NCBI GenBank assembly: GCA_023409695.1
Contig: JAEYQZ010000279.1
Coordinates: forward strand, 1 to 10,251
Origin: Methanobacteriota archaeon
GTDB lineage: Archaea > Methanobacteriota > Methanobacteria > Methanobacteriales > Methanobacteriaceae
Direction: 5' to 3'
Length of the DNA stretch: 10,251 bases
Positions within the stretch are counted from its first letter, which is position 1. Each line of letters opens with the position of its first letter. The notes beneath the pieces are model-generated. The model was not told the DNA's origin. It ran no database searches and saw nothing but the letters and a program-made list of their open reading frames with translations. Position numbers and translations under genes: made by a program. Shown in pieces: positions 1-5,837 of the stretch.

Positions 1-248
1 TAGGTATTTTGATATCTATTTATATGATGACGCAGTGCAATCTAAACCAGATAATAGCAGGTGCAATTTTTATAGCCATTGGAATTCCTATATACTGGAA
101 ATATTCACCAAAAGAAGAAATCAGATCAGTTATCAAAGAAATAACCTCAAGAGAAGTCTTTTTAAGGAAATGGATTCGAGCTCGAGAAGTTTTCTTAGGA
201 TACTTACTAAGAAGACTAGCTTATCTTTTAAGAAGAGTGCTTGATTGA
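1..248 (+). CDS. APC-family amino acid permease, C-terminal fragment (5' end outside window)
   Basis: The reading frame is already open at base 1, so this is the last ~82 codons of a longer gene ending at TGA 246-248. The visible start reads GILISIYMM, then a polar turn (TQCNLNQ), then a membrane segment, IIAGAIFIAIGIPIYWKYSP. A final helix followed by GIP-Y and a charged tail is typical of the last transmembrane segments of amino acid/polyamine/organocation (APC) permeases, which import amino acids across the cytoplasmic membrane. After the helix comes a ~45-residue cytosolic tail rich in Arg, Leu and Val, with repeated units (REVFL twice, YLLRR/AYLLRRVL), probably amphipathic helix. The TTG at 9 and the ATGs at 24 and 27 are internal codons, not likely starts. 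Only the C-terminus is visible, so substrate cannot be assigned, and another 12-helix transporter family is possible. Confidence 0.55.
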   Translation, partial: GILISIYMMTQCNLNQIIAGAIFIAIGIPIYWKYSPKEEIRSVIKEITSREVFLRKWIRAREVFLGYLLRRLAYLLRRVLD

Positions 249-253
249 ATCAA
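241..253. repeat. Small palindrome over the permease stop codon
   Basis: TTGATT-G-AATCAA is a perfect 6+6 inverted repeat around one base and includes the stop codon. As RNA it would give only a 5-bp stem with a 3-nt loop, and no T-run follows on the plus strand. It is seen directly; a role in termination is doubtful. Confidence 0.3.
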
Positions 254-262
254 CTTAAGTTT

Positions 263-268
263 AAAAAA
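263..268 (-). terminator. Possible oligo-T terminator of the secreted deacylase gene
   Basis: Six A residues on the plus strand give a T6 tract on the minus strand, 13 nt past the end of the minus-strand gene at 281. Archaeal RNA polymerase stops at short oligo-T tracts without needing a hairpin. Short T-runs are frequent in AT-rich DNA, so this is only a candidate. Confidence 0.35.
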
Positions 269-280
269 GTAAATAATGAG

Positions 281-1162
281 TTAAATTATTTTCTTATATT
301 TTAAAAGAGCTATCATTTGATTGTAAGACTTTGTAACGCTTCCTGATTTCACAGTGCCGTGAGGAGACACTACTTCACATGTCACTGCCGGAATTCCTGC
401 CAGATTAGTAGTATCTTCCAGCGCTCCACAATATTCTACGCCAGATAAATTATATGTAAGCGTTGCTGACCCTGTCCTCTTGCTAATGTATTTAGCAATA
501 ATATAACTTTTGTATGTAGGATGTTTTGAAGAAAAAACAGCCATTTTACCAGGATCACCGCCAGGTTTAGTAGAATGGAAATCTCCAAGTACACTGACAT
601 TAAGCCGTTTAGCCAGGTTCAATATTTTATTTGTAGGTGTTCCAGCAACATTAGCTACTCTATTCAGGTTTTTGCCTTTCCAGTATCGAACATCTTTAGC
701 TGTATTGGAAGGAACAACAAATGGCACTATATAAACTGTTCCCTTAATTGACCTGCTTTTTAAGTAATTTGCAAGTTTCAAAGCAGCTATTTGGCTTGGC
801 AGCTCATTTCCATGAACACCTGCAACGATCATCACTTTTGGACCGCTTCCATTACCAATCCTAATTATTGGAGTACCTTTTTTTGATAAAGCTATTATTT
901 GACTGGTTAATTGACTTTTAAGAATGTTCTTTTTTATATAGTAATTCTTTGTAACAGTTCCACCAGTTCCTCTAATAATAACGCTCATCTTAACTGTTGA
1001 TGTTGATTGGGCTGCTTGAACAGAAGGGTAGCTGGTTAAATTTCCTGAAGGATTATCTGCTTTAGTTACATTTATTCCACTTGCACCAATCAATGCAGTA
1101 GTACAAAGGACTAATAAAATCGCGATTATTTGTTTTTGTTTAATTATAACACCTCTATGCAC
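281..1162 (-). CDS. Secreted aspartoacylase/succinylglutamate desuccinylase-family zinc deacylase
   Basis: The 293-residue product carries the zinc-hydrolase pattern of the AstE/AspA family (M14-like fold). GVHGNE (H117 and E120) supplies two zinc ligands, NLNR (165-168) resembles the substrate-binding LNR of this family, DFHS supplies H196 as third ligand, and CEVVSPHG contains E263, a candidate catalytic glutamate. Family members hydrolyse amide bonds of N-acyl amino acids or act as carboxypeptidase-like enzymes; the substrate here is unknown. Residues ~8-35 form a signal peptide or N-terminal anchor (KQKQ, then IIAILLVLCTTALIGA), followed by a Ser/Thr/Asn-rich linker to ~56, so the enzyme probably acts outside the cell, perhaps on wall or surface peptides (inference). 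The GTG at 1162 is the only standard start that keeps the signal peptide, but an AGAGGTG ribosome-binding-like sequence lies inside codons 3-5, so the true start may be the non-standard ATT or ATA just after it. Cysteines occur at 20, 245 and 262. Its own promoter is proposed upstream. Confidence 0.8.
   Translation of the reverse strand: MHRGVIIKQKQIIAILLVLCTTALIGASGINVTKADNPSGNLTSYPSVQAAQSTSTVKMSVIIRGTGGTVTKNYYIKKNILKSQLTSQIIALSKKGTPIIRIGNGSGPKVMIVAGVHGNELPSQIAALKLANYLKSRSIKGTVYIVPFVVPSNTAKDVRYWKGKNLNRVANVAGTPTNKILNLAKRLNVSVLGDFHSTKPGGDPGKMAVFSSKHPTYKSYIIAKYISKRTGSATLTYNLSGVEYCGALEDTTNLAGIPAVTCEVVSPHGTVKSGSVTKSYNQMIALLKYKKII
1150..1156 (-). promoter_or_regulatory. Shine-Dalgarno-like AGAGGTG inside the annotated start of the deacylase
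   Basis: On the minus strand AGAGGTG matches the archaeal anti-SD partner (GGAGGTGAT) well. It lies 2 nt before an ATA codon (codon 6) and 5 nt before an ATT codon (codon 7). No comparable purine-rich site precedes the GTG at 1162. If it is used, translation would start with a non-standard codon and the signal peptide would begin directly at its basic KQKQ segment. Confidence 0.4.
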
Positions 1163-1209
1163 TAATTATCATGAGGTAGGTTGTTAATTATTATCAGTAT
1201 CTGCTAATG

Positions 1210-1215
1210 TATAAA
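1210..1215 (-). promoter_or_regulatory. TATA box for the secreted deacylase gene
   Basis: The minus strand reads AAAAAATTTATACAT, a good archaeal TATA box (TTTATA) with an A-rich stretch just upstream where TFB would bind. Transcription would start about 25 nt downstream, near 1186, giving a leader of ~24 nt before the GTG at 1162. Spacing and composition support it, but the whole intergenic stretch 1163-1341 is very AT-rich, so chance matches are likely. Confidence 0.5.
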
Positions 1216-1277
1216 TTTTTTTATAAATTATGATATAATCAACCATCTTTCTATTTAAAATTAGTTTAAGATAAATT

Positions 1278-1292
1278 AAAAATATAAAAAAA
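1278..1292 (-). terminator. Oligo-T terminator of the radical SAM gene
   Basis: On the minus strand, about 50 nt past the radical SAM stop codon, a T7 tract (A7 at 1286-1292 on the plus strand) is closely followed by a T5 tract. Consecutive T-runs without a stable hairpin are the usual archaeal termination signal. It lies before the proposed TATA box of the next gene, consistent with two separate transcripts. Confidence 0.45.
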
Positions 1293-1341
1293 CACAATTA
1301 TATGTTTAATTTTTATTTAAATCATATTATTAAAATAAACA

Positions 1342-2895
1342 CTATTTAGAACAAGATCCACAGCCATAACATCCGAAAGCTTCGCACCAAGGAGTTATAT
1401 TCTTATTTAATGCTTTTTGATATTCTTGTTTTAAAAATTCAGGATTAACGCCGGCATTTATATTTTGCCACGGTAATTCATCTTCTAAATTCAATTTGAT
1501 ATTTATATTCTCCCAATCCTTAAATTTTAGCTTTTTCTTATATGTTCTTTCAATCATATTTCCCATATTTGCATCGCCTACAGACAATATATGCTGTATA
1601 AAAGCTCCTTTTAAATCTTCAACCTTTAAAGAAACATTTTTAAGATTTTCATTTAAATAATCGAATTTGGTACTCAAATCATGGAAATTGAAGCTTTCCC
1701 ATTGAAATGGAGTATGTGGTTTGGGAATAAATGGATTTATACTTATCCTAACTGCATTTTTCCTTTTACTCATTTTACGTATATCTTTTATAAACTCAAC
1801 CATCTCACGTACATCTTCCATAGTTTCAGTGGGTAAACCAGTTAAAAAGTAAAGTTTAACATTCATATTCCTCTTAAATGCTCTTTTTACAACATTGTAA
1901 ATAGCTTGATCAAGTATAGGCTTATTTAAAACTTTTCTAAGTCCCCATGTAGACTCGGGAGCTATTGTTATGGTCTTAAGTCCGCTTCTCTGTAAAATGT
2001 CTATTAAATTATCAGTGAGTGATTCTATCCTCATGGAGGGACTTGTGACTTTAAATCCCATCTCAAGCAGGCCTTCACAGAGTTCTTCTAATTTAGAATA
2101 TCCTGAAACATCTGCACCTATAAGTGCTACTTTATCAAATCCTGTAGCTTTCTTACCTTTCTCAGCTATTTTAAAAAGCTTTTTAAGAGATGTCTCCCTC
2201 CGAGGCCTATAAAGACAGCCGGCCATACAAAATCTACAGCCCCTTGTACATCCCCTTGATACTCCAAGGAGAAATGCATTTCCAAATGCAGGTACAAATT
2301 TTTTATCATCGGTTTGAGAAACAATTTGCCTTACTGGATGACATGCATCATCCATATTTTCTACAATGGCAATTTTTACAGGATTATCCGGTACATAAAC
2401 CCCTTTTATATCTAAAAACGCATCTATTTCTTTTCTTGGATCATCAAGTTCCATATAAAGATCTAATACTTCATCTAAAATAACCTCTGCTTCCCCTATA
2501 ATAAAAAGATCAATAAATTTGCTCATTGGAAGGGGATTTGAACTTGCACATGGTCCGCCTGCAATTATAAAAGGATCATCTTTAGTTCTATTTTCTTTAC
2601 GGGCTTCAATTCCAGCATTATCCAGCATTTTAAGTACATTGAAGTAATCCTGTTCGTATTGAAGTGAAAAGCTGACAATATCAAAATCAGCGAGTTTTGT
2701 ATTTGATTCTAAACTTTCAACATATGGATAGACTACCCTTTCACAGTAAACATCTTCTCTTGAATTTAGGAAGTCATATATAATATGAAAACCAAGTGAG
2801 GACATTGCAGCCTTATATAAATTAGGGTAACACGACGCAAATCTTAAGTCCACTTTTCTTGGATTCTTTATTACCACGTTCTGTTCCATCAGCAT
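1342..2895 (-). CDS. Radical SAM protein of the TIGR03960 type with a C-terminal four-cysteine cluster
   Basis: The 517-residue product has three visible parts. Residues ~10-150 look like the Rossmann/B12-binding-like domain of TIGR03960 proteins: YPNLYKAAMSSLGF (23-36), CERVVYPYVE (51-60), FDIVSFSLQYE (71-81) and IIAGGPCASSNP (110-121). The cobalamin-ligand signature DxHxxG is not seen. The radical SAM core follows, with CTRGCRFC (C216, C220, C223) for the SAM-binding 4Fe-4S cluster, SMRIES (287-292), TIAPES (310-315) and KLYFLTGLPTE. The tail ends in C504-x4-C509-x2-C512-x2-C515, likely a second iron-sulfur site. Bacterial relatives sit beside or are fused to a DUF2344 protein (TIGR03936); none is visible here. 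The reaction is unknown. The ATG at 2895 has no clear ribosome-binding site; the ATG two codons later (2889) is equally possible, and the mRNA may have a short leader or none. It is divergent from the coenzyme A gene. Confidence 0.85.
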   Translation of the reverse strand: MLMEQNVVIKNPRKVDLRFASCYPNLYKAAMSSLGFHIIYDFLNSREDVYCERVVYPYVESLESNTKLADFDIVSFSLQYEQDYFNVLKMLDNAGIEARKENRTKDDPFIIAGGPCASSNPLPMSKFIDLFIIGEAEVILDEVLDLYMELDDPRKEIDAFLDIKGVYVPDNPVKIAIVENMDDACHPVRQIVSQTDDKKFVPAFGNAFLLGVSRGCTRGCRFCMAGCLYRPRRETSLKKLFKIAEKGKKATGFDKVALIGADVSGYSKLEELCEGLLEMGFKVTSPSMRIESLTDNLIDILQRSGLKTITIAPESTWGLRKVLNKPILDQAIYNVVKRAFKRNMNVKLYFLTGLPTETMEDVREMVEFIKDIRKMSKRKNAVRISINPFIPKPHTPFQWESFNFHDLSTKFDYLNENLKNVSLKVEDLKGAFIQHILSVGDANMGNMIERTYKKKLKFKDWENINIKLNLEDELPWQNINAGVNPEFLKQEYQKALNKNITPWCEAFGCYGCGSCSK

Positions 2896-2964
2896 AATTT
2901 ATAATTTAACTTAAAGCATAATAACAATATCTAACAATCTCAAAAAAAATAAAATTTTTTGTGA

Positions 2965-2972
2965 TTTATAAA
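2965..2972 (-). promoter_or_regulatory. Candidate TATA box for the radical SAM gene
   Basis: TTTATAAA lies in the divergent intergenic region. Read on the minus strand it would start transcription near 2943 and give a leader of ~48 nt. A weaker box at 2917-2924 (TTATTATG on the minus strand) would instead fit a leaderless transcript starting at the ATG 2895. The sequence does not decide between them. Confidence 0.3.
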
Positions 2973-3002
2973 ATTCAAAACATAAAATTTGGAATTTTTC
3001 AA

Positions 3003-3028
3003 CTAGATTTTAGATATTTATCTAGATA
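3003..3028. repeat. TAGAT repeats with an inverted repeat in the coenzyme A gene promoter
   Basis: TAGATA-TT-TATCTA (3011-3024) is a perfect 6+6 inverted repeat. Further TAGAT copies lie at 3004-3008 and, overlapping its right arm, at 3023-3027. It sits in the divergent region, just upstream of or overlapping possible TATA boxes (ATATTTATC at 3014-3022, or TTATTTAAG at 3035-3043) for the gene at 3075. The symmetry suits a dimeric regulator, but part of it may simply be the TATA element. Confidence 0.4.
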
Positions 3029-3034
3029 AAATAG

Positions 3035-3043
3035 TTATTTAAG
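3035..3043 (+). promoter_or_regulatory. Candidate TATA box for the coenzyme A gene
   Basis: TTATTTAAG would place the transcript start near 3064, leaving a very short leader that starts at about the AGGTAGA ribosome-binding site (3064-3070). The alternative box at 3014-3022 would start near 3043 with a ~32-nt leader and is equally plausible. Confidence 0.3.
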
Positions 3044-3074
3044 CCACATGTTTAAAAATAAAAAGGTAGAATGA

Positions 3075-3536
3075 ATGAAATACGAAATAGTAGCCGTAGG
3101 GGGCACGTTTGATCATTTTCACAGGGGCCATGAGAAATTACTCAATAAAGCGTTTGAGATTGGCAATTATATAATGGTAGGAGTTACATCCAACGAATTT
3201 GGAGGGAGAAAAGGCAATATTGAACCCTGTTCAAAAAGGATGTCCGAATTAGAGGAATTTTTGCAGAAATTCGATTCAAGATATACTGTCAAAAGACTGG
3301 AAGAACCATATGGTCCAACCGTCCATGATCCCCAAATAGATGCAATAGTTGTTAGTAGAGAAACAGAGCCTGTTGCACATAAAATCAACGAAATACGGCA
3401 GGAAAAAGGGATAAAATCCCTTGAGATTTTTGTTATTGATTGGGTACTTGCAGAAGACGGAAAACCCATTTCTTCAACCAGAATAAGAAAAGGCGAAATA
3501 GATAGAAATGGCAAAGTTCTAAATAGGATCTCTTAA
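3075..3536 (+). CDS. coaD: Phosphopantetheine adenylyltransferase, archaeal type
   Basis: This 153-residue cytoplasmic enzyme transfers AMP from ATP to 4'-phosphopantetheine, giving dephospho-CoA, the next-to-last step of coenzyme A synthesis. It is a nucleotidyltransferase of the HxGH superfamily. GGTFDHFHRGH (9-19) contains the ATP-binding H16-x-G18-H19, and ISSTRI (132-137) is the second nucleotide-binding motif. Sequence and length match the archaeal/eukaryotic-like group (COG1019) rather than bacterial CoaD. The start at 3075 is preceded by AGGTAGA (3064-3070); an ATG at 3071 is in another frame. The next gene follows after 31 nt on the same strand, suggesting an operon. No key residue is missing. 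Confidence 0.93.
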   Translation: MKYEIVAVGGTFDHFHRGHEKLLNKAFEIGNYIMVGVTSNEFGGRKGNIEPCSKRMSELEEFLQKFDSRYTVKRLEEPYGPTVHDPQIDAIVVSRETEPVAHKINEIRQEKGIKSLEIFVIDWVLAEDGKPISSTRIRKGEIDRNGKVLNRIS

Positions 3537-3567
3537 ATTCTATATTCTAGTTTTAAAGGTTGATAAT

Positions 3568-4095
3568 ATGAAAGTTGCAGTCGGATCCAGGAATCCTGTA
3601 AAGGTCAACGCTACAAAAAATATCCTTGATAAAATCTACGGTGAAATTGAAGTTGTATCAATTGATGCTGATTCAGGAGTGCCAGATCAACCATTTGGTA
3701 TAGATCAAACCATTGAAGGGGCCATTAATAGAGCTAAAAATGCTTATTCTGATGAATTTGACATAAGTGTTGGAATAGAATCTGGATTGATGGAAACACC
3801 CAATTCTTTAACTGGTTACATTGATTTACAGTGGTGTGCTGTTTTTGATGGGAATAAAATAACATTAGGGGTAAGCTCGGGGTTTGAATATCCCCCATCT
3901 GTCATTGAAGAAGTTTTAAATGGCAAAGAAGTGGGAGATGTTATGGATAAAGTAACCGGCGTGACTAACCTTGGACAGAAAACAGGGGCAGTTAGTCATC
4001 TTTCAAAAGGAATACTTGACAGGACTGAAAATACTGAGCAGTGCGTTTTAACAGCTATGATTCCAAGGATGAATGAAAAGTTATATTTAATTTAG
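3568..4095 (+). CDS. Inosine/xanthosine triphosphatase (YjjX/DUF84 family)
   Basis: The 175-residue product matches the NTPase family of E. coli YjjX and archaeal homologues, which hydrolyse ITP and XTP to the diphosphates and keep deaminated purines out of nucleic acids. The visible family motifs are GSRNPVK at the N-terminus (6-12, phosphate-binding loop), SGVPDQPFG (36-44), GIESG (69-73) containing an acidic residue likely to bind Mg, and a C-terminal stretch QKTGAVSHLSKG (137-148) with R152 shortly after. The length is normal for the family. AAGGTTGAT (3555-3563), close to the archaeal GGTGAT core, stands 4 nt before the ATG. It lies 31 nt after the phosphopantetheine adenylyltransferase gene and 44 nt before a glycosyltransferase gene, with no obvious T-run between, so all may share one transcript. 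Confidence 0.9.
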   Translation: MKVAVGSRNPVKVNATKNILDKIYGEIEVVSIDADSGVPDQPFGIDQTIEGAINRAKNAYSDEFDISVGIESGLMETPNSLTGYIDLQWCAVFDGNKITLGVSSGFEYPPSVIEEVLNGKEVGDVMDKVTGVTNLGQKTGAVSHLSKGILDRTENTEQCVLTAMIPRMNEKLYLI

Positions 4096-4139
4096 CATAA
4101 GATCAATAATTTACAAAGAGATTATAATTAGGGTTTACT

Positions 4140-5831
4140 ATGGACAATTTATCTAAATCAAGAAATATCTGGAAACAGTACAACAGCTACATCTTACTAG
4201 CTATTTTAACAATAATTGTAGGTGTAATCGCCTATTATCGTGTGCTGATTCAGTTTGATATAGGGGCATTATCAGATAGCTGTGATTTTCTTTCGGATGC
4301 CCTAGTATTTGCTGGTCAGAATATGAGTTATTTTGATCCGTCAAGACCCCCATTTTTTCCATTCTTGATTTCTCTAATTTTTAGAACAGGATATATATCC
4401 ACAAATACCATTTTCGTTTTAGATGGTTTAATGTACCTTTTTGGAGTTATTGGATTGTTTTTCCTGTTTAAACTGCGTTTTAATTATCTTCAAAGCTTTT
4501 TAGGTGCGCTATTATTTGCCACATTTTCAGAAGTTATTACTTATGTGAGTACCGGATTTTCAGATATTACAAGTGTCTCCATCACAATCTGGACTATTTA
4601 TTTCCTGATTTTAGCTGTTAAAAGAGATTCAAAGTTCTTTTATTTAGTATTTCCCTTTGCTATGCTGGCTTTTTTAACCAGGTATAATAGTGCACTCATT
4701 ATTTTCCCTATTTTCCTTTATATTTTGATAAATAGACACGAAATTAAAAACATTAAACATTTATTTGCAGGAATACTCGCATCCTTTCTGTTTATAATTC
4801 CAGTTTTTATTTTCTTCTTTGAAAAATTTGGTAATATGTTCTATCCATTCCTATCAGTTTTTGGAACAACTTCAACCCCAAGTTTAACCGAAAGTGCTGC
4901 GTATAACTCTAATTTATTCTTTTTCATCGATAAATTTCCTTCATTTATAGGTTTAGAAGGATTTATTGCCGCATTCATTATTCTGGCAGGAATTTTTGTA
5001 TATGGGTTCATAAAATTTAAAAAAAGCTCTAAAGACCAGAAAAAACTATTTAATATACCTAAGATTGAAAAGAATAGTACAAAGTTAAAATTAACATTAT
5101 TTGCAGTTTTATTTTTGATCTTTGTATGCAGTTTTAGTCAGATTTCGCCGTATGCTAGTGACATCCTGTTCTTTATTTTAGGTTACTTATTCTATGATCT
5201 TACAAAAAACCTCAATGTAAAGGATATGGACATGCATTTACTCTTTTTCGCATGGTTTATGGCGTTTTTCATATTCCATAGTGTTTATTCAATTAAAGAT
5301 AACCGTTATTTCATTATAATGGCCCCTCCAGTTGCATACTTTTTAATATTTGGTTTAACTGAAGTTTCAAACAGATTAAAATTCAAAATTAAAGGACATA
5401 ACGCCACATTCCCCATAATTGTTATAATTCTAACAGGGGTTATTCTTTTGTCCACTGCTTCTCAGTTACCAGGTATAAAACAGGCCAATGAATATGACAA
5501 AATAACTAATGAAAATATTGTTTTAGCCTGCCAGTGGCTTATAAATTATGATCCTAATTACAAAGATAAGGTACTCTATTCTGATTTATGGCCGTATTTC
5601 AGCTGGTATTTAAAAACCAACGTGAAAATGATGCCTGTATTTATGAATGGTCAAAGTTACTCATGCGGAGTGAAGAAATTTAATTTAACTCCACAGGATA
5701 ACCATGCATACAACCAGGAGTTGAATAATAATAATGCAGATTATTACTTCTGTTTCAGACAAGGTCTAAATTTAACTTATTACAAACCAATTAAACAATT
5801 TGGAAATTTGATTATTTACAAAAGAGTTTAG
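4140..5831 (+). CDS. GT-C membrane glycosyltransferase (family 39 / ArnT-PMT-like)
   Basis: The 563-residue protein has roughly 11-13 hydrophobic segments (about 17-35, 88-110, 115-135, 142-161, 165-197, 207-228, 270-292, 317-334, 338-354, 366-382, 390-407, 423-441). The first outer loop, after helix 1, is acidic (D46, D49, D53) and leads to SRPPFFPFL (68-76), the RPP-type motif of dolichyl-phosphate-mannose protein mannosyltransferase and ArnT-like enzymes. TRYNS (180-184) and KDNRYFIIMAPP (386-397) also fit. A soluble domain of ~120 residues (444-563), with the conserved-looking block YSDLWPYFSWYL (480-491), should lie outside. Such enzymes use polyprenyl-phosphate sugars to glycosylate proteins or lipids on the outer face of the membrane. 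Acceptor and sugar are unknown. The start ATG has only a weak GGGTTT before it. The next gene begins 6 nt after the stop. Confidence 0.8.
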   Translation: MDNLSKSRNIWKQYNSYILLAILTIIVGVIAYYRVLIQFDIGALSDSCDFLSDALVFAGQNMSYFDPSRPPFFPFLISLIFRTGYISTNTIFVLDGLMYLFGVIGLFFLFKLRFNYLQSFLGALLFATFSEVITYVSTGFSDITSVSITIWTIYFLILAVKRDSKFFYLVFPFAMLAFLTRYNSALIIFPIFLYILINRHEIKNIKHLFAGILASFLFIIPVFIFFFEKFGNMFYPFLSVFGTTSTPSLTESAAYNSNLFFFIDKFPSFIGLEGFIAAFIILAGIFVYGFIKFKKSSKDQKKLFNIPKIEKNSTKLKLTLFAVLFLIFVCSFSQISPYASDILFFILGYLFYDLTKNLNVKDMDMHLLFFAWFMAFFIFHSVYSIKDNRYFIIMAPPVAYFLIFGLTEVSNRLKFKIKGHNATFPIIVIILTGVILLSTASQLPGIKQANEYDKITNENIVLACQWLINYDPNYKDKVLYSDLWPYFSWYLKTNVKMMPVFMNGQSYSCGVKKFNLTPQDNHAYNQELNNNNADYYFCFRQGLNLTYYKPIKQFGNLIIYKRV

Positions 5832-5837
5832 ATTCAT

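Noticed and set aside
510..734. Open frame of 74 codons on the plus strand inside the deacylase gene
   Set aside because: It is antisense to a gene with clear catalytic motifs, has no domain or ribosome-binding site, and is best explained as a by-product of coding constraint.
1163..1341. Short gene or structured RNA between the deacylase and the radical SAM gene
   Set aside because: It contains only AT-rich sequence with a T-tract terminator and a TATA box; no open frame with a ribosome-binding site is present.
1970..2483. Two overlapping plus-strand open frames inside the radical SAM gene
   Set aside because: Both lie antisense to well conserved radical SAM motifs and show no recognisable protein pattern.
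2896..3074. Riboswitch or small RNA in the divergent intergenic region
   Set aside because: The stretch is almost all A and T with no GC-rich stems or conserved aptamer pattern; only promoter-like elements are visible.
3167..3514. 115-codon minus-strand open frame opposite the phosphopantetheine adenylyltransferase
   Set aside because: It is fully covered by a gene with both nucleotidyltransferase motifs and has no supporting features.
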